Source of the DNA: Chloroflexota bacterium
GTDB taxonomy: Bacteria; Chloroflexota; Anaerolineae; J102
Direction: 5' to 3'
Assembly (NCBI GenBank): GCA_003353825.1
Contig: PIVW01000101.1
Location: 1 to 14,350 of the forward strand
DNA length: 14,350 nt
Position numbers and translations under genes: made by a program. This document shows positions 1 to 7,243 of the stretch, piece by piece. The notes under the pieces are model-generated. The model was not told the origin of the DNA and searched no databases. It saw only the letters and a program-made list of their open reading frames with translations. Position 1 is the stretch's first letter. The number at the start of each line of letters is the position of its first letter.

Positions 1-38
1 ATCATGTTACGTGATTTGAGACCCGATAAGTTCAACAT
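1..38 (-). CDS. start of an unidentified gene, cut by the window edge
   Basis: Only the first 12 codons and part of a 13th are visible, reading MLNLSGLKSRNM. A GGAGG ribosome-binding site at 50..46 on the minus strand lies 7 bases before the ATG at 38..36. The start falls 27 bases after the stop codon of the minus-strand gene at 66-1529, so the two are probably co-transcribed. The opening resembles the N-terminal stretch that precedes the nucleotide-binding glycine motif in short-chain dehydrogenases, but too little is visible to assign a family. An alternative ATG at 43..41 is only 2 bases from the ribosome-binding site and so less likely. Confidence 0.55.
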   Translation of the reverse strand, partial: MLNLSGLKSRNM

Positions 39-65
39 TGCATTACCTCCAAAACTTTTCCCTGA

Positions 66-1529
66 TTATACTACCACTACATATGGGTGCGCCACGCGAA
101 ATCCCAAAGAGCCACCTAGCTCAGTTAATGCTCTGGCTGCACCGTCGAGATTGGTGAGCTTCATGCTGGCATAGTTGGGTGCGAAAATCACACCTTGCCC
201 GCCTGCGCGATAGGTTGCAAGTACGCTGCGGTAGGTGATATCCGGTGTACACTCGGCCTGATCCGCTCGTACACGTGGCGCATCGACGCCGATTCCCATG
301 TAAACGGGAACCCGCCCTTTCACACCTCGCACAGCGTCAGCACACTGCCCGTAGACGTAAGTATCAGGATCCATGCCTTTTTGTATAAGCTGATCCCATG
401 GGGATTCATCCAAGCCCAACATCTTGTACATGATGGGCGTCATTTCATCTGGTGTGACATCTCGCAAGATCGATTTGTGAAAGTCGGCCATCTCGTTGAC
501 GTAGATCTGTCCCGACTGGTGCTGGTAGGTGATCGGCTTTACCCAATCGGCATAGCGGGTTTGCTCCTCCCACGGCCACTGCGCCTTACGAAACGGGTTA
601 AAGTGATTGCGGTTCCACACGTTGAGCCCAAATTCAAGATCGGCGTTGCACCACTTGACAATACCATACAGTTCTCGGTCCAGGTCCTTGTTGCGTTCTA
701 ACCAGAATCGCTCCCAAATCAATACCTCCGGATTGCGTAACAGCACCCGCAGGAATTCCACTAACGAGCCATCGATGAATTCGTCGCCCGCTCGAGCGTC
801 CTGGAAATACTGGTATACCTCCAGAAATGCCTGACGAACTGGCTCGACGTCGATCCCACGCTGAATAGCCTCCCGGCGGCAGTGTTCGCAGAAGCAACCG
901 GGCGCTTGCCCGGCTATCATCCGATCCAATGGGCTGCGTCGTTCATTGCACCACATGATGCCATCGATATCATAGCTGCGGCACTGATCCTCGATTAAGC
1001 TGTGCCACCAGCGACGATAATCGGGATGACTCGTACAAGGTTCCGAGGCGTAGCGTCCCAGAACATCAACTTCGAGGTACTGGGGTAAGTTGGAGATCTG
1101 GACATTATTGACCGAACCGTGACCTGCGTACTTGAAGACCGGCTCCATTAACTCTGGCATCACCTTCATTCCCCTTCCTCGTGCTGCCGGAATAATCATT
1201 TCCAAAACGTCAATACCGTCCATCTCTGGGTCAGTCGCTCGGAAGTCCTTGATGGCCGTGTTGCCGTAATACTGCGGATGGGGGTGGTAGTAGGCGCCAC
1301 CCTTCATGGTGAGAGGCTCGGACACACCATGATCAGGCCATCCATCTATGGCGTGGGAAATACTGCGTCCAGCCTTGAGGCCGAGCCAAGATGCGGTGCC
1401 GACCATCAGAACATTGATCCCGACACGGTCCTGAAGGATGTCCAGAACTTCTTCTACCCCTTCATCGATAAAACTGATTGGGCTGATTTGGATACCGACA
1501 AACTTATCATTGGGATACGGTTGGGACAT
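66..1529 (-). CDS. glycoside-hydrolase-like TIM-barrel protein
   Basis: A 487-residue protein without a signal peptide. Its layout resembles poorly characterised glycoside-hydrolase-type TIM barrels: an N-terminal segment mentioning successive barrel strands, the motif DGIMWCNE around residues 189-196 where Glu196 is a candidate catalytic acid, and a Cys cluster C212-x-C214-x2-C217 just after it, a pattern seen in beta-galactosidase-like barrels where cysteines may bind a metal. The C-terminal part (about 440-480) has the GGQGVIFAP type of strand-end motif. It is transcribed divergently from the amidohydrolase gene and shares the regulatory region at 1530-1762. The ribosome-binding site before the ATG at 1529 is weak. 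A carbohydrate-active role is inferred from fold-like motifs only; the substrate is unknown, and it may belong to a separate sugar-related operon continuing to the left. Confidence 0.6.
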   Translation of the reverse strand: MSQPYPNDKFVGIQISPISFIDEGVEEVLDILQDRVGINVLMVGTASWLGLKAGRSISHAIDGWPDHGVSEPLTMKGGAYYHPHPQYYGNTAIKDFRATDPEMDGIDVLEMIIPAARGRGMKVMPELMEPVFKYAGHGSVNNVQISNLPQYLEVDVLGRYASEPCTSHPDYRRWWHSLIEDQCRSYDIDGIMWCNERRSPLDRMIAGQAPGCFCEHCRREAIQRGIDVEPVRQAFLEVYQYFQDARAGDEFIDGSLVEFLRVLLRNPEVLIWERFWLERNKDLDRELYGIVKWCNADLEFGLNVWNRNHFNPFRKAQWPWEEQTRYADWVKPITYQHQSGQIYVNEMADFHKSILRDVTPDEMTPIMYKMLGLDESPWDQLIQKGMDPDTYVYGQCADAVRGVKGRVPVYMGIGVDAPRVRADQAECTPDITYRSVLATYRAGGQGVIFAPNYASMKLTNLDGAARALTELGGSLGFRVAHPYVVVV

Positions 1530-1593
1530 GGTTCGTGGCCTATGGCGAGCGTAAATCAGAGTGAAAAATGGATGTCAACGCCAAACTGCTGAC

Positions 1594-1608
1594 TGTCAAC
1601 AGTTGACA
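1594..1608. promoter_or_regulatory. palindromic operator 1 (divergent regulatory region)
   Basis: TGTCAACAGTTGACA is a perfect inverted repeat around its central base; the outer bases C1593 and G1609 extend the pairing. The right half contains the TTGACA -35 box of the plus-strand promoter, and the left half reads TTGACA on the minus strand. A matching site lies at 3220-3234. The shared form TGTyAACnGTyrACA and its size resemble operators of GntR/FCD regulators; this family assignment is inference. A shorter imperfect repeat CAACAAGTTG follows at 1613-1622, and a lone half site TGTCAAC is at 1573-1579. Confidence 0.7.
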
Positions 1609-1631
1609 GATACAACAAGTTGATTTATATC
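1603..1631 (+). promoter_or_regulatory. promoter of the amidohydrolase gene
   Basis: A perfect TTGACA -35 box at 1603-1608 is followed after 17 bases by TATATC at 1626-1631 as a -10 box. The start would be near 1638, giving a leader of about 125 bases before the ATG at 1763. The -35 box lies inside the palindrome 1594-1608, so a bound protein would block RNA polymerase. Confidence 0.5.
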
Positions 1632-1750
1632 ATATGTGGATTTTTGTGTCAATCACCAGACGCGATCACGATCGACCACCCCATCGTCAAGTACCGACTT
1701 GTTCTGGACTCCAACGGCGGGGATACGGCCAGGAAGACATAATGAAACAA

Positions 1751-1756
1751 AGGAGG
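1751..1756 (+). promoter_or_regulatory. ribosome-binding site fixing the amidohydrolase start
   Basis: AGGAGG ends 6 bases before the ATG at 1763. The reading frame stays open up to an ATG at 1634 and also has an ATG at 1742 preceded by AGGAAG at 1731-1736. The AGGAGG site, and the alignment of the family's N-terminus with the residues after 1763, favour the inner start. Confidence 0.7.
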
Positions 1757-1762
1757 CACTCA

Positions 1763-3145
1763 ATGTTGGACATAGCCATCAGAGGCGGCATGGTTGTTAA
1801 TGCTACTGGTCTCATCAAAGCTGATATTGGTATCGAACATGATACCATCACTGTCGTGGCCAGTAGCGGCGCCATGCCTGCAGCACGGCGCGAAATTCAG
1901 GCCGACGGCAAGCTGATCCTTCCCGGGGCCATTGATATTCATTTCCACGTGCGGGCCCCATCCAATCCAGAGCGCGGCACTTTCGCCACCGAAACCCAGG
2001 CTGCAGCGGCCGGTGGAGTCACAACTATCCTGGAGATGCCCATCAGCTCGCCCTGTTGTACGCGTTCAGAGATTTTTGAGAATCGCAAGGCGTTGGGACT
2101 CTCGCAAACTTATGTGAATTTCGGCCTTTATGGCGCTCCGGGCCTGCTCGATGAAGAGGAGGTGCTGGCTATGGCTGAGGCAGGAGCATGTGGTTTCAAG
2201 ATATTCACCCACGCGGTTCCCCTCGGGAGGGAGGATGAATTCGAAGGGCTTTGTCTGGATAATGAAGCGGATCTTTACAGGACGCTGGAGCTCGTCAAAG
2301 AGACAGGTCTCTTGACTTCGTTTCATGCCGAAAACCAACGCCTAATTGATCTGTTTGGGAAGCGGATTCGCGCGACCGGGCGTAAAGACCCCGCGGCCTT
2401 CATAGCCAGCCGTCCGCCCGTGGTCGAGGCCATGAGCGTCGCTCAGTTGGTCCAGCTCTGCAAGGCTGTCGACGCCCGCGTCCACATCGCCCACGTCTCC
2501 TGTGCTGCAGCCCTGCAGGCTTTGCAGGCTGCGCAAGCCGAGGGCCTCCCCATGACAGGTGAGACCTGCCCACATTATCTTCTGTTCACTGAGGATGACA
2601 TGGTGAAGCATGGCCCATTTGCCACCATCAAACCGCCGCTGCGCACTGAGGAAGATCAGCGAGCGCTCTGGCAGGGATTGCTCGATGGATCGCTTTCCGT
2701 AATTACGACCGATCATAGTCCTTTTACACTGGCCGAAAAGGAACGAGGGTTGGAGGACATCTGGCAGTCGGCCATCGGTGCACCGGGCGTGGAAGCGTTG
2801 GTCCCAATTGTTTTGACCGAAGCGCTGAACGGGCGGATCAGCCTTGAGCAAGCTGTCCAGTTTGTCAGCACCCAGCCGGCCCATCTATTTAATCTCTTTC
2901 CACAGAAGGGCACGATTAGTCCCGGTGCAGATGCGGATGTTGTGATCTTTGATCCCGAGCCAGAAGGCATCATCGACAGCGGTCGCTGGTTTAGCAAGTC
3001 GAGGGTAACTGACCGGCTTTACAACGGTTTGCGGCGCCGGGGGAAGATCGACATGACTTTGGTTAGTGGCGCCGTGGTCTTCGACCAGGGGCGAATCGTG
3101 GCCGAACCGGGTGCTGGCCGTTTTGTGCGCCCTTCACTGTCGTAG
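1763..3145 (+). CDS. cyclic amidohydrolase, allantoinase/hydantoinase type
   Basis: A 460-residue member of the amidohydrolase superfamily that hydrolyses cyclic amides (allantoin, hydantoins, dihydropyrimidines or dihydroorotate are family substrates) in the cytoplasm. The metal-site residues are all present: H60-F-H62, the Lys to be carbamylated in GFKIF (K146), H188 in SFHAEN, H244 in HIAHVS, and D317 in TTDHSP. The segment ASRP (216-219), the GETCPHY motif (266-272), KPPLR (290-294) and the spacing to TTDHSP match allantoinases more closely than dihydroorotases, and the length is normal. The specificity cannot be fixed, and no purine-degradation genes are nearby. It stands behind its own promoter and operator and is followed by a separate promoter, so it forms a small transcription unit under the same inferred regulator as the genes downstream. 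An alternative start at 1742 would add 7 residues. Confidence 0.85.
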   Translation: MLDIAIRGGMVVNATGLIKADIGIEHDTITVVASSGAMPAARREIQADGKLILPGAIDIHFHVRAPSNPERGTFATETQAAAAGGVTTILEMPISSPCCTRSEIFENRKALGLSQTYVNFGLYGAPGLLDEEEVLAMAEAGACGFKIFTHAVPLGREDEFEGLCLDNEADLYRTLELVKETGLLTSFHAENQRLIDLFGKRIRATGRKDPAAFIASRPPVVEAMSVAQLVQLCKAVDARVHIAHVSCAAALQALQAAQAEGLPMTGETCPHYLLFTEDDMVKHGPFATIKPPLRTEEDQRALWQGLLDGSLSVITTDHSPFTLAEKERGLEDIWQSAIGAPGVEALVPIVLTEALNGRISLEQAVQFVSTQPAHLFNLFPQKGTISPGADADVVIFDPEPEGIIDSGRWFSKSRVTDRLYNGLRRRGKIDMTLVSGAVVFDQGRIVAEPGAGRFVRPSLS

Positions 3146-3178
3146 TTTGTAAACAGACCGCTCTGGACGCTAAAGAGT

Positions 3179-3207
3179 TTGACACTAGCCCTATACGATG
3201 CTATGAT
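3179..3207 (+). promoter_or_regulatory. strong sigma-70-type promoter before the aldo/keto reductase
   Basis: A perfect TTGACA at 3179-3184 and TATGAT at 3202-3207 are separated by the ideal 17 bases. Transcription would start near 3214, about 70 bases before the reductase ATG. It probably drives the reductase and M24 genes and perhaps the genes beyond. Confidence 0.7.
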
Positions 3208-3219
3208 CTCTGTGTTAAT

Positions 3220-3234
3220 TGTTAACTGTCAACA
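3220..3234. promoter_or_regulatory. palindromic operator 2
   Basis: TGTTAACTGTCAACA is an inverted repeat with a single mismatched pair around its centre. It agrees with the site at 1594-1608 as TGTyAACnGTyrACA. It begins about 6 bases after the predicted transcription start of the promoter at 3179-3207, a typical place for a repressor to stop RNA polymerase. Confidence 0.65.
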
Positions 3235-3283
3235 CTTGAATTTGTTACCATGTAAGTCGCGCGCATAAATGTAGGAGATCAGT

Positions 3284-4222
3284 ATGGAGTTCCGACAACT
3301 AGGCAATTCCGGCGTTCGGGTGTCTGTTATTGGGCTTGGCACGAACACCTTTGGCTCCGAACAGGTACCGTTGGACGCAGTCAAGAATATCGTCGACGCC
3401 GCACAGGATCACGGCATTAATATGATCGATACGGCCGATCAGTACTCGGACGGCCAGTCCGAGGTAGCTCTCGGTGCTGCCCTGAAAGGTCGTTGGGATC
3501 GATTTGTGGTGGCCAGCAAATTTTATTTCCCCATGGGTGAAGACACTAACGACTGGGGGACTTCCCGCTACCACATGATGAACATGCTCGATGCAAGTCT
3601 GCGTCGTTTGCAAACCGAGCACATCGACCTTTATTACATCCATCGTTGGGATGAAAACACGCCCATTGCTGAAACCATGCGCGCTCTTGACGACGTGGTA
3701 CGAATGGGTAAGGTGCGCTACCTGGGCGCATCGGTGTTTGCAGCCTGGCAATTAGCCAAGGCCAATATGCTGGCCGAGTTGCGTGGTTGGGCCCCGTTAG
3801 TGGTGCTGCAATCTCGTTACAACATGCTGGACCGAGAACTCGAGAGCGAAGTCCTACCCTATTGCCAGGCCGAAAATATTGGCTTCATTCCCTATTCGCC
3901 TCTGGCCGGTGGATTCCTGACCGGAAAATATAAGCGAGGCCAGCCAGTCCCCGAGAATACTCGCGCCAGCTGGCACCCTTACGTTCAGAGTTTTCTGACC
4001 GATGCCAATTTTGACCGGATCGAGGCGCTACAAGCTTGGTGTCAGGCACGCGACCGAGGTTTGAACGAGCTGGCACAGACCTGGATATTGGCCCAGCCAC
4101 AGGTGTGTTCAGTCATCTCGGGGTCAACCAGCCTGGAACATGTCCTAAGCAATGTCAAGGCAGCGGAATGGAAGCTGTTGGACGAAGACTTGACCGAAAT
4201 CAATCAGATCCTTGATAATTAA
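3284..4222 (+). CDS. aldo/keto reductase
   Basis: A 312-residue NAD(P)H-dependent oxidoreductase of the aldo/keto reductase superfamily, cytoplasmic and of usual length. The catalytic tetrad is visible: D49 and Y54 in the DTADQYSDG motif, K79 in VASKF, and H120 in DLYYIHRWD. The cofactor-binding end is recognisable in the VISGSTS stretch near residue 275. The start is set by AGGAG at 3273-3277, 6 bases before the ATG. The M24 gene follows after 11 bases, so the two are co-transcribed. It would reduce a carbonyl, or oxidise an alcohol, in the substrate or a breakdown product of the pathway; the actual substrate cannot be read from the sequence. Confidence 0.9.
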   Translation: MEFRQLGNSGVRVSVIGLGTNTFGSEQVPLDAVKNIVDAAQDHGINMIDTADQYSDGQSEVALGAALKGRWDRFVVASKFYFPMGEDTNDWGTSRYHMMNMLDASLRRLQTEHIDLYYIHRWDENTPIAETMRALDDVVRMGKVRYLGASVFAAWQLAKANMLAELRGWAPLVVLQSRYNMLDRELESEVLPYCQAENIGFIPYSPLAGGFLTGKYKRGQPVPENTRASWHPYVQSFLTDANFDRIEALQAWCQARDRGLNELAQTWILAQPQVCSVISGSTSLEHVLSNVKAAEWKLLDEDLTEINQILDN

Positions 4223-4233
4223 CGGAGACTAAG

Positions 4234-5370
4234 ATGCACACTGTTGCCGATCTCAATGAGCGAGATACCCGTTTTAAGCGGCTCCGTGCAGCCATGGCTG
4301 AGGCCGAATTAGATGCATTGATTATCGCGGCCAAGGGACATTGGTGGAGTGGACGTGGCTACTTTCGCTATCTAACCGATTTCGGGCTATGGGCACATGA
4401 TGGCTTGATCCTCTTTCCACTGGAAGGGGAGCCGATGTTCACATTGTCCAGCGGCGCTCTGGCAAGTATGGTCGCTGATAGAGGTTGGATCAGTGATGCA
4501 CGGGGGGATATTGACGTCTCTACAGAGATCGTCAAAGCTGTCAAAGAGAAGGGCCTGGGCCGGGGCAGGATCGGCCTTGCCGGTCGTCACATGATCCTAC
4601 CGGTTGGAGTCCACGAGATCCTGACCGGCGGCCTGCCTGACGTCAATTTCGTCGATGCCGACATGCTCATGGACCAGATACGCGCCATCAAGAGTCCGTT
4701 GGAGATTCAGCAGCAACGCGAGCTCTGGGATGTGGCCAAGCAAGCCATGGAGCGTTTTGTGGAGGTGCTCGAGCCTGGCAAGACCGATTGGGAACTAACC
4801 GCCGAACCACAGAAGCTGCTTATCGAGAACGGCTGCCGGGATGTCCTGCGCTTCTTGGGCGGCGTCCCCAGCGGCAAGGTCGTGAATTTGGAGGATATCG
4901 TCAGTTACCATCTGGAGATTGAAGGCCCCAGCGGCCATTGGTGTGAGTTGACGGTCGCGCCCATGTTCCGGCCAATCACCGATTTGGAAGAGAAGCGTTG
5001 GGCTACGGAACTGCGGATATTCGATGAGATCTGCAAAATGGCGGTACCCGGAGTGACATTAAAAGAGATGGCTGACACGATGGAACGCGTCTATCTGGAA
5101 GATGGCTGGACCCTGAAAGATACACAGGCTCCCCACCACGATTTCCACGGCCAGGGCATCGACGTCATCGAGTGGCCCTGGTATGGCCCTCTTGATGATC
5201 GGCAAGGTGATGTGGTGCTACAAGCCGGCATGTGTTTCTCTTACCACCCGAGGCGGGATATCCTACCCGAAGTGCGCGGCACCGGCATCAATCAGAACAT
5301 CGTGATTACAGAGGAGGGCGCCAAAGGCCTGGCTGAGCCATGGGATATGCGCTGGCGCGCCATGGTTTAG
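4234..5370 (+). CDS. creatinase-like M24 protein with altered metal ligands
   Basis: A 378-residue protein with a creatinase/prolidase N-terminal domain (about 10-150) and a C-terminal pita-bread domain of the M24 family (about 160-365). Active M24 aminopeptidases bind two metals through Asp, Asp, His, Glu, Glu. Here the corresponding positions read E228 (in LEIEGPSG), E238 (in HWCEL), H305 (in HGQGID), H338 (in FSYHP) and N353 or N355 (in GINQN), so only the His is conventional. Creatinase is the known metal-free member of this family and also has Glu in the second Asp position, so a non-peptidase C-N hydrolase is possible. A GGAG at 4224-4227 precedes the ATG by 6 bases. It sits directly after the reductase and before the transporter genes. 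The fold is clear; peptidase activity is doubtful. Confidence 0.85.
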   Translation: MHTVADLNERDTRFKRLRAAMAEAELDALIIAAKGHWWSGRGYFRYLTDFGLWAHDGLILFPLEGEPMFTLSSGALASMVADRGWISDARGDIDVSTEIVKAVKEKGLGRGRIGLAGRHMILPVGVHEILTGGLPDVNFVDADMLMDQIRAIKSPLEIQQQRELWDVAKQAMERFVEVLEPGKTDWELTAEPQKLLIENGCRDVLRFLGGVPSGKVVNLEDIVSYHLEIEGPSGHWCELTVAPMFRPITDLEEKRWATELRIFDEICKMAVPGVTLKEMADTMERVYLEDGWTLKDTQAPHHDFHGQGIDVIEWPWYGPLDDRQGDVVLQAGMCFSYHPRRDILPEVRGTGINQNIVITEEGAKGLAEPWDMRWRAMV

Positions 5371-5414
5371 ACGCAACTGTCGATTCTTGGTCAAGCTTTA
5401 AGCAAGAGCAACAT

Positions 5415-5425
5415 AAGGAGGTGAT
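5415..5425 (+). promoter_or_regulatory. long Shine-Dalgarno sequence before a leader ORF
   Basis: AAGGAGGTGAT is an 11-base match to the anti-Shine-Dalgarno end of 16S rRNA. No annotated gene starts next to it: the nearest useful ATG is that of the 22-codon ORF at 5435, 9 bases after the end of the match (12 after AAGGAGGT, somewhat long). The binding-protein gene has its own ribosome-binding site further on. Confidence 0.6.
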
Positions 5426-5434
5426 GCCCCACAA

Positions 5435-5503
5435 ATGATCAAAGATGATGAGTCTCTTAGCTACAGATCGATTGATTCACCCATGTATTCCACGAGGAGA
5501 TAA
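5435..5503 (+). CDS. possible 22-residue leader peptide
   Basis: The short reading frame begins MIKDDESLSYRS and ends with a TAA at 5501-5503, four bases before the ATG of the binding-protein gene. Its last codons (AGG AGA) contain that gene's ribosome-binding site, so translation of the leader would pass over and could expose or re-initiate at the downstream start. It has no recognisable family and no run of a single regulatory codon, so it could equally be a chance frame. Confidence 0.35.
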   Translation: MIKDDESLSYRSIDSPMYSTRR

Positions 5504-5507
5504 CACC

Positions 5508-7154
5508 ATGAGAAAGTTGTTTATGTTGCTGGCAGGGTTGCTGGTCGTAAGTTTTGTACTCTCTGCCTGTGTAGCGCCGGCCGCACCAGCACCGGCAGCG
5601 CCGGCTGAGGCGCCTGCTGTTGAAGAGCCGGCAGAGGAAGATGCGGCTCCTGTAGAGGAAGCTGAAAAGAGGGTACTTATTGTAGCCCAGGGCGAGGGCG
5701 TCGAGTCTTGGGATCCGCCGGCAGGCTGGGACTCAGCCTCCGAGTGGATCGAGATGAACGTCTACGACTGTCTGGTCTACCCTGATCGCGATACCGGCGA
5801 AATGGTAGGTTGGTTGGCCGAATCCTGGGAGGCTCTGAGTGATACTCTGTGGCAGATAAACCTGCGAGAGGGCGTCAAATTCCACAATGGCGATGACTTT
5901 ACAGCCGAAGACGCTAAATACTCCATCGACCGCATCCTCAATGGCAGTAAGGAAGAATTCATCGTTTATGACCAATGGTCTTTCGTTAAGGAAGCACGGA
6001 TCATTGATGACTACACCCTTGAAATAGAGACCACCAAACCTGATCCTGCCTTCCTTAGCGAGCTAAGTGGCACCGGTTGTGGCGTAGTGTCCAAGGATTA
6101 TGTCGAAAAGGTCGGTAACGATGGTCTGGCCAACTCCGGTATCGGCACCGGTCCCTTCTCGGTCGTGGACTACGACCGAGAATCCTTTGTCCGCCTGGCA
6201 GCGAACGAGGATTGGTGGGGTGGAAAGCCAGAAATAGACGAGCTGATTTTCCGAGTTATTCCAGATCTCTCAACCCGCGTAGCTGAGCTGATCTCCGGCG
6301 GTGTCAATTTGACCACCGGTGTTCTGCCGCAGGACTGGGAGCGCATTGAAGCGGACCCCAACCTGAAGGTCCAACAATTCCTGACCGACCGCGTCTATGG
6401 GCTCACTATTGCCCACGAACCCCCTCCGGGTGTGGATGCCGTGGCAACCTCTAATCCTGATATTCGCGCTGCCATCGATTACGCCGTCGACCGCCAAGAA
6501 CTAATCGACCTGACTGGTGGCTTTGGTGTGCCGACACTGACCCGGCTCACCCCTCCCATCCCCTGTAACGATGCAGTCGATCCACCGCTCTACAACGTCA
6601 ACCCCTATGATCCAGAGAAAGCCAAAGAATACTTGGAGAAGGCGGGTTATCCCGATGTTGACGGCGGACCAGAGATCGTTCTTCACGGCACCTTCGGGCA
6701 GTATATTGCCCAGAAGGAAATTGCCGAGACCATCGCAGCTATGTTGGAAGAGGTCGGATTCGAAGTCAAACTGGACATCCGCGAGTTCTCGACCTTCCGT
6801 GAGACAGTCTACCAGGGTAATAATGAAGAGCTGATGTTGCAAAGCCTCGGCAACTTCACGACTGATCCCTGGCTGTACATCCTGAACTATGACTCGCGAT
6901 TCGGCGAACGCATCCCCACCCGTGGCCGCTTCTCCAACCCGGAGATCGATGAGCTGGCAGCCCAGGCTAACACGGCAATGGATCCCGACGAGCGCTGCAG
7001 CATCCTCAACGAATTTGCTCATACGGTCGCCGAGTTCCGGCCGACCATCGAGCTGTTCCAGATGTCCGATGCCCTTGGCATGAGCTCCAACATTGAGTGG
7101 ATTCCACCGGCAGACGGCAATCTGATGATGGTTAACGTAGGCTACAACGACTAA
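5508..7154 (+). CDS. ABC transporter substrate-binding lipoprotein, family 5 (DppE/OppA type)
   Basis: A 548-residue exported lipoprotein that captures peptides or similar solutes and passes them to the permeases. Residues 1-20 form a lipoprotein signal peptide with lipobox LSAC and lipidated Cys21. An Ala/Pro/Glu-rich linker (22-53) tethers the domain to the membrane, a style common in Chloroflexota. The family-5 signature WQINLREGVKFHNGDDFTAE lies at about 115-134. The frame is open upstream to 5445, but the ATG at 5508 is chosen because it starts the signal peptide and has GAGG with 8-9 bases spacing. The permease genes lie about 2.7 kb downstream, separated by two hydrolase genes. A strong hairpin follows the stop and may favour high expression of this component. 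The ligand is unknown: peptide, or another amide or sugar as seen in this broad family. Confidence 0.92.
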   Translation: MRKLFMLLAGLLVVSFVLSACVAPAAPAPAAPAEAPAVEEPAEEDAAPVEEAEKRVLIVAQGEGVESWDPPAGWDSASEWIEMNVYDCLVYPDRDTGEMVGWLAESWEALSDTLWQINLREGVKFHNGDDFTAEDAKYSIDRILNGSKEEFIVYDQWSFVKEARIIDDYTLEIETTKPDPAFLSELSGTGCGVVSKDYVEKVGNDGLANSGIGTGPFSVVDYDRESFVRLAANEDWWGGKPEIDELIFRVIPDLSTRVAELISGGVNLTTGVLPQDWERIEADPNLKVQQFLTDRVYGLTIAHEPPPGVDAVATSNPDIRAAIDYAVDRQELIDLTGGFGVPTLTRLTPPIPCNDAVDPPLYNVNPYDPEKAKEYLEKAGYPDVDGGPEIVLHGTFGQYIAQKEIAETIAAMLEEVGFEVKLDIREFSTFRETVYQGNNEELMLQSLGNFTTDPWLYILNYDSRFGERIPTRGRFSNPEIDELAAQANTAMDPDERCSILNEFAHTVAEFRPTIELFQMSDALGMSSNIEWIPPADGNLMMVNVGYND

Positions 7155-7183
7155 AGTGATACGGGCGTCTGACGTCCAATCAT

Positions 7184-7215
7184 ACGGGGCGGTCGATGGC
7201 CATCGACCGCCCCGT
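7184..7215 (+). terminator. perfect 16-bp stem after the binding-protein gene
   Basis: The 32 bases are an uninterrupted, G+C-rich palindrome centred between 7199 and 7200, 29 bases after the binding-protein stop. In RNA it folds to a very stable hairpin with a GGCC tip. No T-run follows, so it is more likely a partial terminator or a 3' stabiliser of the binding-protein mRNA, which usually must be made in excess over the permeases. It ends 28 bases before the next ATG and leaves that gene's ribosome-binding site (7230-7234) free. Confidence 0.65.
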
Positions 7216-7243
7216 TCACTATCATGTTCGGAGAAACATCGTA

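Noticed and set aside
1634..1762. N-terminal extension of the amidohydrolase from the ATG at 1634
   Set aside because: The extension lacks family similarity and would place the start before or at the predicted transcription start; AGGAGG supports the ATG at 1763.
3141..3170. Terminator after the amidohydrolase gene
   Set aside because: Only a 4-bp GTTT/AAAC pairing and a weak CAGA/TCTG pairing are present, with no T-run.
7196..7243. Earlier start of the M14 gene at 7196
   Set aside because: That ATG lies inside the 16-bp stem and has no ribosome-binding site; the ATG at 7244 has GGAGA at a good distance.
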